From Eubacteriales bacterium (GTDB lineage: Bacteria; Bacillota; Clostridia; Oscillospirales; Acutalibacteraceae), in the NCBI GenBank assembly GCA_029225565.1, contig JAQXWS010000034.1, positions 1 through 43,232 on the forward strand: a stretch of 43,232 nucleotides of DNA, in the 5' to 3' direction. Positions 8,249 to 16,837 of the stretch are shown one piece after another. Below the pieces are notes generated by a model. It did not search any database and was not told the DNA's origin. It saw only the letters and a program-made list of their open reading frames with translations. The translations under genes and the position numbers were made by a program. Within the stretch, counting starts at the first letter, position 1; each line of letters opens with the position of its first letter.

Positions 8249-8980
8249 ATGCTCGAAAAAATCAACGAATTCAGCAAGAAGCTTCAGTTTTTGTCCGGCG
8301 CACAACTAAAAATCATCGCCATTATTTCCATGCTTATTGACCATATCAACAAGGCGTTAATATATCCTAATCTGACTTCCTCCCAGGGGTTTCTCGCTAC
8401 GCTGAGCAATGTGTTCGACATAATTGGCAGAATCGCTTTTCCGCTGTTTTGTTTTTTGCTGGTAGAAGGATTTTACAAAACCCGAAGCCGAAAAAAATAT
8501 CTGCTTAATTTACTTATTTTCGGGGTAATCTCCGAGGTGCCGTTTGATATGTTTACCACAGCAAGCTACTTTAACAAAAACTGGAACAATGTTATGTTTA
8601 CTTTAGCTCTTGTGCTGGTGACCATTTGGATAATAGATTTTTTGAAAGCAAAAATGGACAACCGCCCAAAGGTGCTTTGGTACATAGTATCCTTTATTAT
8701 TGTTGGGGTAATGTGCTGTGTGTCCATGGGGTTGGCGCTGGACTACGAGCATCACGCAATACTGATAGGATATTTCTTTTACCTGTTCTACGGAAAGACA
8801 ATTTTTTCAATCCCGTTTGCCTATGGATCCATGTACACCCAGCCCTGGTCTCTGTTGGGCTTCGGACTGACTCTGACATACAACGGACAACGGGGCAAGC
8901 AAAGCAAAATGCTTGGATATTGGTTTTATCCTGTGCATCTGCTGATACTGGGCATACTCAGACTCTGTCTTAATATCTAA
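8249..8980 (+). CDS. TraX-like integral membrane protein (243 aa)
   Basis: Matches the TraX family, named after the F-plasmid protein that N-acetylates pilin. Seen here: the N-terminal signature LKIIAIISMLIDHINKAL (His in the first helix), GRIAFPLFCFLLVEGF, the F/Y-KTRSRKKYLLNL loop and the terminal segment GYWFYPVHLLILGI, with about 7-8 hydrophobic segments in all. Chromosomal homologues without any conjugation genes are common in Firmicutes, and none are seen here, so an acyltransferase acting on a cell-envelope substrate is a better guess than conjugation. It is monocistronic: own promoter, AGGAGG ribosome binding site, and a terminator right after the stop. Confidence 0.85.
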   Translation: MLEKINEFSKKLQFLSGAQLKIIAIISMLIDHINKALIYPNLTSSQGFLATLSNVFDIIGRIAFPLFCFLLVEGFYKTRSRKKYLLNLLIFGVISEVPFDMFTTASYFNKNWNNVMFTLALVLVTIWIIDFLKAKMDNRPKVLWYIVSFIIVGVMCCVSMGLALDYEHHAILIGYFFYLFYGKTIFSIPFAYGSMYTQPWSLLGFGLTLTYNGQRGKQSKMLGYWFYPVHLLILGILRLCLNI

Positions 8981-8984
8981 CAAA

Positions 8985-9029
8985 AAAGCAACATGCTGAC
9001 CGCAAAACGCCGAATCAGCCTGTTGCTTT
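8985..9029. terminator. Bidirectional terminator between TraX-like and GPH genes
   Basis: The arms AAAGCAACAtGCTGA and TCAGCcTGTTGCTTT pair with a single mismatch around a 15-nt loop. TTTTTT follows on the minus strand and TAATATTTTT on the plus strand. Confidence 0.85.
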
Positions 9030-9047
9030 AATATTTTTCACCGGCAA

Positions 9048-10535
9048 TTACTGCTTTGCCTGCTCCTCAAGTCGATTTGCACGGATTTCTGCAAGGCCTA
9101 CAATCATTTCGTCCTTTAGTCTTCCGTGAATGGGATAAAAAATGTAGGAAAGCCCGAATCCCAATCTGGCAAATCCCGGAAGAAGACAAAAAACAGCCCA
9201 AATTCCGTTCAATATTGACGGGTCTGTTTGGGGCAGGGCATTACCTAAAGAATCCGTCAACGGAATATAATTTATCCAAGTCAGCACCATACCTGACAGC
9301 CAGCCTGTTATGGAGGCGGAAAGCTTGTCAAAATAGCCTTGCAATGTGGTAACAAGCGCCTCGTTTCTGCTGCCATGCTTCCATTCCATATAATCAAATG
9401 CCTCGGCGCACAAAATCGGCTTGACGACCATAATCACCTTGTTGGGCAAGCCACAAACAGTCAATGCAAAGAATATCCATGCCAGATTCAAAATATAATG
9501 GTCATGAATTGTCTGGCCAAATGGGTGATAGCCGATAAAATACATTCCTATATAAGCCGTTGCGGCAAACAAACCACAGCCTATGGCTGTTCGTCTTGCA
9601 CCCAGCTTTTTTACAATAACGGCGCCAAGGGGAATCATAATCGGATTAGGCGCTCCGGTAAAAATTCCGCAGATTGTTGCATTGGCAAGAGAGCCGGTAT
9701 TGTTTAGCCAAAAGTAACTCTCGCTGGAGCCGCCTACCGCCTTGAATCCGTTGAAAAAATCGGCGGCAATAATCGAGAACAGCGGTCTGTTGGTTACAAT
9801 ATGCTTTATCGACTCCAGCACAGAGGTTTTGTTCATCTCTTCCCTTGTTTGCAGCGGAATTCGCTCACGCATATTGAAGAAGCCGAATATCGCAAAGCAG
9901 CTTGCCATAGCAAAAATGAAATATGCAAAGCCGGAGTATATGCCCTCCATTGTGAATTTGGGGCTAATCTTTGGCAATACCGTTACAAATATCGGGGTCA
10001 ATGATGGGATAAAATCGCCGAATATCTCAAAAAATTTTGCCGTGGTGATAAGATTGTTTCGCTCATTCTCATTGGGCGTAATGTTGTACATCATAAGCTG
10101 CCAGGCGTTGAAATAGCTCATTCCCAAACCGTAAATAATAATTGCGGCGGCAGACCAAACAATCCTTGCCGTTGAGCCCAGCTCAGGAGCTGTAAACATC
10201 ATTACTCCGCCCAGCACCATCAAAGGCAGCGGCAGAACCAGATACGGTCTTATCCTGCCGTATCGCGTTCTTGTTCTGTCAATAATCAATCCCGACAGGG
10301 TGTCGTCCACCGCGTCATAAATTGTGGCAAAAAGATTGATATTAGCGTATGCGGTGGTATTAAGCTTCAAAAACTGAATCAAAAAAAATTCTTTATATAC
10401 GCTAACATATTGGTTCAGATTCTTTTGGCCGAAATTAACCAGCACAAACGCCGCAATTTCTTTTGGGGTCAGATATTTTCTTTTTGTATAAGAAGTGTTG
10501 CTTTTGTTTTCGTCAACAATGCCTTGTGTACTCAT
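9048..10535 (-). CDS. GPH-family (MelB-like) sugar:cation symporter (495 aa)
   Basis: MFS-fold secondary transporter of the glycoside-pentoside-hexuronide family, usually taking up sugars with Na+ or H+. The family signature is at residues 74-98: DAVDDTLSGLIIDRTRTRYG followed by RIRPYL, holding the cation-site Asp residues. About 12 hydrophobic segments and a length of 495 match the family. I chose ATG 10535 over the in-frame TTG at 10547: GAGGA sits six bases before 10535, and nothing suitable precedes the TTG. It is the last gene of HAD - metallophosphoesterase - transporter, 8 bp after the preceding stop. The substrate cannot be read from sequence; the two upstream phosphatases suggest a phosphorylated sugar or sugar alcohol. 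Confidence 0.9.
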   Translation of the reverse strand: MSTQGIVDENKSNTSYTKRKYLTPKEIAAFVLVNFGQKNLNQYVSVYKEFFLIQFLKLNTTAYANINLFATIYDAVDDTLSGLIIDRTRTRYGRIRPYLVLPLPLMVLGGVMMFTAPELGSTARIVWSAAAIIIYGLGMSYFNAWQLMMYNITPNENERNNLITTAKFFEIFGDFIPSLTPIFVTVLPKISPKFTMEGIYSGFAYFIFAMASCFAIFGFFNMRERIPLQTREEMNKTSVLESIKHIVTNRPLFSIIAADFFNGFKAVGGSSESYFWLNNTGSLANATICGIFTGAPNPIMIPLGAVIVKKLGARRTAIGCGLFAATAYIGMYFIGYHPFGQTIHDHYILNLAWIFFALTVCGLPNKVIMVVKPILCAEAFDYMEWKHGSRNEALVTTLQGYFDKLSASITGWLSGMVLTWINYIPLTDSLGNALPQTDPSILNGIWAVFCLLPGFARLGFGLSYIFYPIHGRLKDEMIVGLAEIRANRLEEQAKQ

Positions 10536-10543
10536 ATTTTTCC

Positions 10544-11914
10544 TCAAATCGTGGCGGATTGATTGTTTATCCTGCCGCCTGTTAATATATAATTGCCAAG
10601 GTTAATCAGTTCCCTAAAATCATCGTTGTCCTTTTTGACTTTGTGGGGAATCGACACAACAGCCATAACAAGCTTGTAGTATGTGTCATCCTCGGAATAT
10701 GTCTTTTGCTGACCGTCAAGAAGGTTAAGTACAATCTCGTTTATCATTTCCTTCAGCGGTTTGTAATAATACGACTGTATCTCCTGAACGGTAATACCCT
10801 TTGCAAGTCCAATGGATTTCAGCAATTTGTAGGCGTCGCCCACCAGTGCGGTGTCCAGCCACTTGATTATCGGCTTTAGCAGAGAAAAAACTAATTTTCC
10901 GTTTTTCAAATTTATCTGCAAAGCCTCCAGCCTTTGTGTAAAATCCTCTGCATTCCTACATTCGAGCACCCTGTTTATTAGGTCGCATGCGTGCTTTTTT
11001 AAAAATTCTTGGGCATCAACGACACTGCTGCCGAATTTAATTTCCCTCAAATGCTCAACCACATAGCTTATTGTACCGTCATCATTGGTCGTTACATTAA
11101 CAATGGGGGCGGGATAACCGCAAAGAGAGCCCACATTAACCTCGGTAATTGTGTTGCCGGAGGGAGAAGTAAAAGTATCAGTTGCCTGAATATGAGAGTG
11201 CCCTACAAAAATATACTTCAATCCGGCGTCTGCAAGCCGTGACGCAACATACTCTCTGTTGGCAACGCAAACTGAGCCGCCGCAAATCAGCGGCGATGCA
11301 TGGGTCATAATCAGGTGATGCTGAATACCGATAATCAGCGCCCCGTCGTTTTTGGCTTGCTTGATTTGCTTTTCTATCCACCTAAAGCAATCCTCGCTGT
11401 ATCCGGCGTGATTGTTATCGTTCTTGTCATCATTTAGGCAAAGGACTCTCACTTTTTCGGAAAGCTCGACAGTATAGCAAATTGTACCTATTTTTGTAAC
11501 AAAGCTGTCCACAGCTCTGTCGGGGCCGAAGTCCTTATAAAAATCCGGTAGGTCCCGACTTTTCATTACCGGCACATCATGGTATGTGTTGTCACCCACA
11601 AATCGCCTTGGGTTCTCGTCACAGCACCAATCGTGAGTGGCAGTGATAATATATACATCTTTCTTTTTTTGCAAAGAATACAGTTTTTCCCTAAATTCCA
11701 AATGGGATACCATCTCGCCGTCATTTGTGACATCGCCGAGAATAAACACGGCATCCGTATCGCTGTCACCGATTTGGCTAAAAGCAGAGTCAATTATTTC
11801 GTCGGTTTCTGCAAGGCACTTTTGGTCGGAGCCGGAGCGCAGCTCGTACGCCTTGCCGGTTGTACCCAGCGTTTTTGAGTAATGATGCGTATCTGCAATA
11901 AATGTAATCTTCAT
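10544..11914 (-). CDS. Calcineurin-like metallophosphoesterase (456 aa)
   Basis: Cytoplasmic binuclear-metal phosphatase or phosphodiesterase. Motifs in order: DTHH (residues 8-11, metal ligands D8/H10), GDVTND (60-65), ATHD (92-95, in place of the usual GNHE/D, with the His kept), QHH (198-200) and GHSH (238-241). The catalytic core fills residues 1-290; the C-terminal 165 residues are helical and not recognisable. There is no signal peptide. It lies between a HAD phosphatase (7-bp gap upstream) and a GPH symporter (8 bp to its start), so all three are probably co-translated. Substrate unknown. The missing Gly-Asn of the third motif is a mild departure from the family and may widen the active site. 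Confidence 0.88.
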   Translation of the reverse strand: MKITFIADTHHYSKTLGTTGKAYELRSGSDQKCLAETDEIIDSAFSQIGDSDTDAVFILGDVTNDGEMVSHLEFREKLYSLQKKKDVYIITATHDWCCDENPRRFVGDNTYHDVPVMKSRDLPDFYKDFGPDRAVDSFVTKIGTICYTVELSEKVRVLCLNDDKNDNNHAGYSEDCFRWIEKQIKQAKNDGALIIGIQHHLIMTHASPLICGGSVCVANREYVASRLADAGLKYIFVGHSHIQATDTFTSPSGNTITEVNVGSLCGYPAPIVNVTTNDDGTISYVVEHLREIKFGSSVVDAQEFLKKHACDLINRVLECRNAEDFTQRLEALQINLKNGKLVFSLLKPIIKWLDTALVGDAYKLLKSIGLAKGITVQEIQSYYYKPLKEMINEIVLNLLDGQQKTYSEDDTYYKLVMAVVSIPHKVKKDNDDFRELINLGNYILTGGRINNQSATI

Positions 11915-11921
11915 AATAATC

Positions 11922-12491
11922 CTACTTTATTTGGGTTATTTTGTCCTTTTTTACAATAAAAACATGTTGGGCAATATCCATCATTGCCTTGTCATTTTCC
12001 GAATCGGTATAAAAGTTTTCGATTTCGCAATCGGGAAAATACTCCCTGAAAAGTGTGACCTTGTTTTCCAAAAAACAAAGCTGCTTAAACTTTCCCGTAC
12101 TGTCGTCAATGGAGGAGCCGATATATCTTTTGAACCCCACTCTTTTTGCTACCTCGTCAAGAATAAAATCAAGAGTACCCGAAACGATTATGTCGCTATC
12201 CTTTTGCACCCGGGCATACCAGGGCTTAATCTTGTGCTGATTTTTGTCCCAAAAGTCCACAATATTTTCCTGAGGATTAATGTTTACATAATACCCCTCC
12301 AAGAATGAGGCATAGGCATCCAGCGCCTCCTTGAAGGTGAATAGGTGAAAACGGTCCTTAAAAGCAATAACCAACAGCTTTGGTATATACCTCCAGATTT
12401 TTGGGTCGTGCTTTACAAAATACATTATGTAATCTACAAGTGTCTCGCCGTCGTATATTGTGTTGTCAAAATCGTAAACATTTACCTTCAT
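11922..12491 (-). CDS. HAD-superfamily hydrolase, subfamily IB-like (189 aa)
   Basis: Phosphatase-like enzyme with the Asp nucleophile motif DFDNTIYDG (residues 7-15), SGTLDFILDEV (motif II Ser at about 103), and the motif III Asp pair in YTDSENDKAMMDIA (about 162). The Asp-x-Asp start and the helical cap between motifs I and II resemble the SerB/HAD-IB group. The first gene of the HAD-metallophosphoesterase-GPH operon. Its start is preceded by AGGA at 8 nt and by a good promoter at 12534-12562. The substrate cannot be assigned. Confidence 0.85.
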   Translation of the reverse strand: MKVNVYDFDNTIYDGETLVDYIMYFVKHDPKIWRYIPKLLVIAFKDRFHLFTFKEALDAYASFLEGYYVNINPQENIVDFWDKNQHKIKPWYARVQKDSDIIVSGTLDFILDEVAKRVGFKRYIGSSIDDSTGKFKQLCFLENKVTLFREYFPDCEIENFYTDSENDKAMMDIAQHVFIVKKDKITQIK

Positions 12492-12533
12492 AGCTATCGT
12501 CCTAAAAATACTGATATGATATTACTACAGCTT

Positions 12534-12562
12534 ATTTTATCATATTGGTCGCCGATTGTAAA
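12534..12562 (-). promoter_or_regulatory. Promoter of the HAD-phosphoesterase-GPH operon
   Basis: Minus-strand TTTACA (12557-12562), 17-bp spacer, TAAAAT (12534-12539), 43 bp before the HAD start. Confidence 0.6.
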
Positions 12563-12668
12563 CAACTCAAAATCACCGGCAGCAACAAGCCTTAATATTA
12601 CTTTGCAATACTAAAGCAAATACATTTTTACTTTGAAATAGGTCATAATAGCAAATAGGGTGATTTGT

Positions 12669-13343
12669 ATGGAACTGCTAAAAATTGCTTTGACCTCTGC
12701 ATTGTCGGCGGTAACTCTTTTTATCATAGCAAAAATCAACGGACACAAGCAAATGTCCCAACTGGACTTTTTTGACTATATCACCGGTATTACAATCGGC
12801 TCCATTGCCGCTGAGCTGGCAACTGAGCTGGAAGAACCACAAAAGCCCCTGGTGGCTATGATTGTGTACGGAGTCATCACCTATGCTCTTACCATAATAA
12901 CATCCAAATTTCCAAAAATGCGAAAATTCATAAACGGCGCCCCCACAATAATAATGGACAACGGAAAAATATATCGCAAAAATATGAAAAAAGCCAAGAT
13001 GGATTTGAGCGAATTTATGGTGTTATGCAGACAGCAAGGATATTTTAACCTATCGGATATTCAAACTGCCGTGTACGAATACAACGGAAAGCTGACGGTA
13101 CTTCCTGTCAGCACAAGGCGACCTGTCAATCCGGAGGATATGAACCTGTCGCCTCAGCCGGAGCATATATACACAGAGGTGATTATGGACGGCAGAATCC
13201 TGGAGGAAAACCTAAGGCGAATGGGGCTGGACGCCGCATGGTTACAAAAGCAAATAAAAAGCCTGGGCTACAAAAGCGCAAAAGAGGTATTCCTCGGTGT
13301 CTGCGACCGGGATAAACGGCTGTTACTGTACAAGGCCGAATAG
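12669..13343 (+). CDS. DUF421 (YetF-like) membrane protein (224 aa)
   Basis: Family of inner-membrane proteins of unknown biochemical role found widely in spore formers (YetF, YdfS, YrbG of Bacillus). Three N-terminal hydrophobic segments (about 5-22, 36-55, 62-80) are followed by the conserved soluble part: NGAPTIIMDNGKIYRKNMKK, then LxxLCRxQGYFNLSDIQTA, then VLPVSTRRPVNPEDM. Start: ATG 12669 is preferred to GTG 12660, because AGGGTGAT is then correctly spaced at 4-5 nt. Monocistronic, ending in a very strong bidirectional terminator. Confidence 0.88.
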   Translation: MELLKIALTSALSAVTLFIIAKINGHKQMSQLDFFDYITGITIGSIAAELATELEEPQKPLVAMIVYGVITYALTIITSKFPKMRKFINGAPTIIMDNGKIYRKNMKKAKMDLSEFMVLCRQQGYFNLSDIQTAVYEYNGKLTVLPVSTRRPVNPEDMNLSPQPEHIYTEVIMDGRILEENLRRMGLDAAWLQKQIKSLGYKSAKEVFLGVCDRDKRLLLYKAE

Positions 13344-13354
13344 CATTATTAATA

Positions 13355-13397
13355 AAAATACAGGCTCAAGAAATCAACTTTCTTGAGCCTGTATTTT
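13355..13397. terminator. Perfect bidirectional terminator
   Basis: A 19-bp perfect inverted repeat (13355-13373 and 13379-13397, loop TCAAC) with A- and T-rich ends. It serves DUF421 on the plus strand and the flavoprotein on the minus strand. Confidence 0.92.
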
Positions 13398-13423
13398 ATC
13401 TCACCTATCAACAAAACAAATTA

Positions 13424-14299
13424 TCAGTCACGCTTATTGGCCAAAAATTCTGTGATTTTGTGTGCCGCCACATTGCCCTCGCCCACTGCCTTGGCAATTT
13501 GGTAGGGTCTGCCGGTACAGTCCCCTGCTGCAAAGCACCCTGGGATATTTGTACAGCAGTCTCGGTTGACCGCAATGTGGGGTCCGTCCATCTGCAGCCC
13601 TTTGAGTATTGTGGTGGGAGCAACGGCATTACGCAAAAAGAATACGCCGTCAACAGCGATAACGCTATCGTCCGTCAACCGAACAGCATCGACCTTTCTG
13701 TCGCCCACAACAGCCTTGATAGGCTTGTCTAACAGTTCAACATTGTCGGCCTTGATACCTATATCCGTATAATTTGCGAACAAATACACCCTGTGGGCAA
13801 TCTCGGCAAGATATTCCACCTCGTGCTCATATCTCTTTGAGCTGCAAAACACGGCAATACTCCTGCCCTTGTAAAAGAATCCGTCACAGGTTGCGCAATA
13901 GCTAACGCCGTGTCCCAACAACTCAAGCTCATTTTTGACTCCCTTGTCGGGTACGGTACCGATGGCAAACAACACCGTTTTCGCTTTGTACATACGGTTG
14001 GCGGCAAGGAGCATAAATTCTTCGTTATATTTGCTGACTTGGGTTACCATTCTGTCGGTCAGCTCAAGTCCTGCAGACCTGATTTGGGAACGGAATCTGC
14101 TATTAAGCTCGGGGCCGGAAATCATCTCGCATCCGGCATAATTTGCAATCATCTCGCTCTTTTCTACCTTATTGCTCAGCATATCCGTGCCAAACCACAC
14201 AATTGACTTGTTATGCGCGTTAAGAGTTAACGCGGCGGATATACCGGCAGGTCCGGAGCCAATGACAGCAACATCAAAAACATCTGTATTATCGTTCAT
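13424..14299 (-). CDS. Thioredoxin-reductase-like flavoprotein lacking NADPH motifs (291 aa)
   Basis: FAD enzyme of the low-Mr thioredoxin reductase fold. Present: FAD motif GSGPAG (residues 14-19), redox CATC (135-138 within YCATCDGFFY), and the terminal FAD motif FAAGDCTGRPYQ (from about 256). The NADPH domain is intact in length but both binding motifs are gone: the usual GGGN(S/T)A is CSSKRY (152-157), and the HRR..FR loop that reads the 2'-phosphate is ANYTDIGI. This is the pattern of pyridine-nucleotide-independent reductases such as the ferredoxin-dependent flavin thioredoxin reductases (FFTR) of clostridia, so electrons may come from ferredoxin. ATG 14299 is chosen for the GAGGTG 4 nt upstream; an in-frame ATG at 14311 lacks one. 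It stands alone, between terminators. Confidence 0.88.
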   Translation of the reverse strand: MNDNTDVFDVAVIGSGPAGISAALTLNAHNKSIVWFGTDMLSNKVEKSEMIANYAGCEMISGPELNSRFRSQIRSAGLELTDRMVTQVSKYNEEFMLLAANRMYKAKTVLFAIGTVPDKGVKNELELLGHGVSYCATCDGFFYKGRSIAVFCSSKRYEHEVEYLAEIAHRVYLFANYTDIGIKADNVELLDKPIKAVVGDRKVDAVRLTDDSVIAVDGVFFLRNAVAPTTILKGLQMDGPHIAVNRDCCTNIPGCFAAGDCTGRPYQIAKAVGEGNVAAHKITEFLANKRD

Positions 14300-14402
14300 A
14301 TTGCACCTCATTATGGTAATGTTATTACTTTTTATTGTAATTATTGTTCCAAAAAATCAACAGAATGATGCTAATTTTCACAATCAACGGTAATGACTGC
14401 AA

Positions 14403-14451
14403 TCCCTCAGTTTTGCAAAAGCAAAACAGCTCCCTTTGCACAAGGGAGCCG
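14403..14451 (-). terminator. Two-hairpin terminator or dispersed repeat after the ABC importer
   Basis: On the minus strand GCTCCCTT-gtgca-AAGGGAGC (14429-14449) is followed by TGTTTTGCTTTTGCAAAA, which can form a second small hairpin, and then CTGAGGG. The first stem plus T-rich tract is a plausible terminator. The two-stem layout ending in CTGAGGG also looks like a dispersed intergenic element; a genome-wide copy count would decide. Confidence 0.65.
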
Positions 14452-14460
14452 GAAATTGTC

Positions 14461-15207
14461 TTATAATACCTTATCAAAAAAGTCCTTTGCTCTGGCTGTC
14501 TGTGGGTTGTAGATAACCTCCTGGGGAGTACCCTCCTCGCCGATATAGCCGTCTGCAAAGAAAAGAACTCTGTCCGCAACCTCTCTGGCAAAGCCAATCT
14601 CGTGGGTAACGACAACCATGGTCATACCCTCGGCGGCAAGCTGCTTCATAACATTGAGCACCTCGCCTACCATCTCCGGGTCAAGGGCTGATGTAGGCTC
14701 ATCAAACAGCATAATATCCGGATTCATACACAGGGCGCGGGCGATTGCTACACGCTGCTTTTGGCCGCCGGATAACTGGCTTGGAAAGGCATCTGCCTTT
14801 TCTTCCAGGCCTACTCTCTTCAGCTGTTCCATAGCCAATGCCTTGGCGTCATCCTTGCTCATTTTCTTAACTTGGATGGGAGCGAGAGTCAAATTTTCTA
14901 TAACATTGAGGTTGTTGAACAGATTGAAGTGCTGGAATACCATGCCGATATTCTCTCTTGCCTTGTTTATATCAATCTTGTTATCGTCCATGTGGTTGCC
15001 GTCAACCAGCATAACGCCGTCGGTAATGTCCTCAAGACGGTTGATACAACGCAGGAATGTGGATTTTCCACAGCCTGACGGGCCAAGCACAACTACAACC
15101 TCGCCCTCATAAATGTCTGTGGATACATCCTTGAGTACCTCAAGCTTGCCAAAATTCTTTTTGAGGTGGGAAACATGGATTTTTACATTATCATAATTAA
15201 CGGCCAC
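14461..15207 (-). CDS. Polar amino acid ABC transporter ATP-binding protein (GlnQ type, 248 aa)
   Basis: Energises amino acid import at the inner face of the membrane. All nucleotide-binding elements are present: Walker [10 protein letters not shown] (about 43-51), Q-loop MVFQHFNLF, signature [15 protein letters not shown], Walker [15 protein letters not shown], and H-loop [10 protein letters not shown]. Length matches the GlnQ/HisP family. It overlaps the permease gene by 11 bp, giving translational coupling. Binding protein, permease and ATPase in this order make a complete importer; whether it carries glutamine, cystine or another amino acid cannot be told from the ATPase. Confidence 0.95.
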   Translation of the reverse strand: MAVNYDNVKIHVSHLKKNFGKLEVLKDVSTDIYEGEVVVVLGPSGCGKSTFLRCINRLEDITDGVMLVDGNHMDDNKIDINKARENIGMVFQHFNLFNNLNVIENLTLAPIQVKKMSKDDAKALAMEQLKRVGLEEKADAFPSQLSGGQKQRVAIARALCMNPDIMLFDEPTSALDPEMVGEVLNVMKQLAAEGMTMVVVTHEIGFAREVADRVLFFADGYIGEEGTPQEVIYNPQTARAKDFFDKVL

Positions 15208-15868
15208 GGTTCATCCTCCTCTCGATAAACTTCGCAATATATGAAAGAATTGTAATAACAACCAGATACATTACTCCGACGATTGCCCAAGTCTCAAATG
15301 ACTTCATTGCGTTGGCAACAACATTTTTGCCGGTGTTAACAAGCTCCGGAAATCCGATTACAGAAAGGATTGATGTGTCCTTGAGGGTGATGATGAACTG
15401 ATTGATGATACTGGGAATCATAGTCTTGATTGCCTGAGGGAGCACAACCTTGCGCATAGCCTGTCCGTAGGTCATACCCAACGAACGGCAAGCCTCCATC
15501 TGGCCAATATCCACCGACTGAATACCGGCACGGATAATCTCGGCCATATACGCGCCGCAGTTCAATGAAAGACAAATGATACCTGCCTGCAGGGCAGTAA
15601 GAGTAAAGCCGGCGTCGGGTATTGTACTGTTTATTACCGCCGGCACGCCGAAGAATACAAAGAATGCCAGTACAATCATAGGTACACCGCGAATAACATC
15701 AACAAAAATCCGTGAAATAAGATTGCACACCTTGTTCTTTAGTACGCTGAGAATACCGAAAAGCAAGCCGATAAAGCAAGCAAAAACAAGGCTGCACAAA
15801 GCCATAACGAGAGTTTGTCCCAGGGCAGCCAACAGCATACTGCCGTAGTTGCTAATAATATATAGCAT
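15197..15868 (-). CDS. Polar amino acid ABC transporter permease (HisM/GlnP type, 223 aa)
   Basis: Membrane subunit forming the import channel, probably as a homodimer since only one permease gene is present. Five hydrophobic segments; [17 protein letters not shown] is the usual FRGTPLLVQLFxxYFGLP-like stretch; and the EAA coupling loop [20 protein letters not shown] (about 131-150) contacts the ATPase. The start at 15868 has GGAGGAGA close upstream. It is separated from the binding-protein gene by 105 bp containing a hairpin that should lower expression relative to the binding protein. Confidence 0.94.
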   Translation of the reverse strand: MLYIISNYGSMLLAALGQTLVMALCSLVFACFIGLLFGILSVLKNKVCNLISRIFVDVIRGVPMIVLAFFVFFGVPAVINSTIPDAGFTLTALQAGIICLSLNCGAYMAEIIRAGIQSVDIGQMEACRSLGMTYGQAMRKVVLPQAIKTMIPSIINQFIITLKDTSILSVIGFPELVNTGKNVVANAMKSFETWAIVGVMYLVVITILSYIAKFIERRMNRGR

Positions 15869-15915
15869 ATTCTCTCCTCCTTAGTTGCGAATACATACAG
15901 TAATCTATACTCAAA

Positions 15916-15942
15916 GATAGGGCATCTGAATGACGCCCTATC
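15916..15942 (-). terminator. Intercistronic hairpin between binding protein and permease
   Basis: GATAGGGC (15916-15923) and GCCCTATC (15935-15942) form a perfect 8-bp stem; the minus strand continues TTTG. Hairpins at this place in ABC operons usually stabilise the binding-protein transcript and partly terminate. Confidence 0.65.
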
Positions 15943-15973
15943 CTAAAGTTGTAGATAAGTTTAAGTTGTTGTG

Positions 15974-16750
15974 TTAGCCAAGATACTTAGCAACAATCTC
16001 GTCGTAAGTGCCGTTAGCCTTGATGTTCTTAAGGCCTGCGTTGAACTTGTCAACCAGTTCCTGGTTGCTTGAATTAAAGATAGCAAAGCCATAGCCTGAA
16101 CCCTCGTTCTCGGAATCCTCAAGAACCTTGAGAGCAAGGTCGCCGTCCTTGATGGAAGCCTTCATAATCGGGGTGTCCTCAAAGCAAGCGTCACACTGGC
16201 CGCCTGTAACAGCCTGGTACATTGTCGGAGAATCCTCAAAGTATGTAATCTTGAGGTTGTACTGGTCCTTAAGGGACTCTGCATAGGTAGCGCCCTGTGT
16301 ACCGGTCTTAACTGCAACCTTTGCGCCCTTGATGTCCTTGATGGAAGCAAGCTTGGAATCCTTGCCAACAGCTATGCACTGAGTAGCCATATAGTATGCG
16401 TCGGAGAAAATCCAGCCGGATTCCTTGCGCTCATCTGTGATGGATGCGCCGGCGATCATACCGTCAGCCTGGCCTGCCTGGCAAGCGGCAATTGCTGCGT
16501 CCCAACCCAGTGACTTGAGCTCATACTTGAAGCCCTGGTCCTCTGCAACAGCAGCAAGAATATCAACATCAATACCAACAAAGTTGCCGTCGGCATCAGT
16601 GTACTCAAAAGGCTTGAATACAGTGTCAGTAGCAATAATGTAGGTTTTGCCGGAATCCTGCTTGTCAGCGCTCTTGGAGCAAGCCACAAATACGCTGGCA
16701 ACAACAGCGATTACAGCAAGAAGGGCAATAATCTTTTTTGTCATTTTCAT
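15974..16750 (-). CDS. Amino acid ABC transporter substrate-binding lipoprotein (258 aa)
   Basis: Lipid-anchored extracellular binding protein of family 3 (periplasmic-binding type II). Lipoprotein signal MKMTKKIIALLAVIAVVASV with lipobox FVAC (modified Cys at about 24), then a Ser/Lys linker. Ligand-domain signatures: FKPFEYTDADGNFVGIDVDI, GWDAAIAACQAGQADGMIAG, and TGTQGATYAESL, the hinge Gly-Thr region. ATG 16750 is preferred over the upstream 16783 because AGGAAG precedes it and the signal peptide then starts properly. First and most strongly promoted gene of the importer. Ligand undetermined; the Asp/Glu-rich N-lobe would suit a polar or cationic amino acid. Confidence 0.94.
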   Translation of the reverse strand: MKMTKKIIALLAVIAVVASVFVACSKSADKQDSGKTYIIATDTVFKPFEYTDADGNFVGIDVDILAAVAEDQGFKYELKSLGWDAAIAACQAGQADGMIAGASITDERKESGWIFSDAYYMATQCIAVGKDSKLASIKDIKGAKVAVKTGTQGATYAESLKDQYNLKITYFEDSPTMYQAVTGGQCDACFEDTPIMKASIKDGDLALKVLEDSENEGSGYGFAIFNSSNQELVDKFNAGLKNIKANGTYDEIVAKYLG

Positions 16751-16808
16751 AAAAATCTTCCTTTCAAAATGAACTAAAACCAAAACTATCTACAATTTAT
16801 ATGATGAT

Positions 16809-16837
16809 ATTATAATAAAATAATCGCAAATAGTCAA
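16809..16837 (-). promoter_or_regulatory. Strong sigma-A promoter of the amino acid importer operon
   Basis: Minus-strand TTGACT (16832-16837), 17 bp, perfect TATAAT (16809-16814); the 58-bp leader to the start has no obvious riboswitch. Confidence 0.8.

Noticed and set aside
8249-8980. Part of a conjugative element (because of the TraX name)
   Set aside because: No relaxase, type IV secretion, or integrase genes nearby; isolated chromosomal TraX-like genes are common in Firmicutes.
9056-10116. Several plus-strand ORFs of 67-124 aa
   Set aside because: Antisense shadows of the GPH symporter gene, without ribosome binding sites or recognisable domains.
10536-10547. TTG start at 10547 for the GPH symporter
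   Set aside because: It would overlap the upstream stop and lacks a ribosome binding site; ATG 10535 has GAGGA properly placed.
16751-16783. Longer N-terminus of the binding lipoprotein
   Set aside because: It would place 11 charged residues before the signal peptide; ATG 16750 has AGGAAG.
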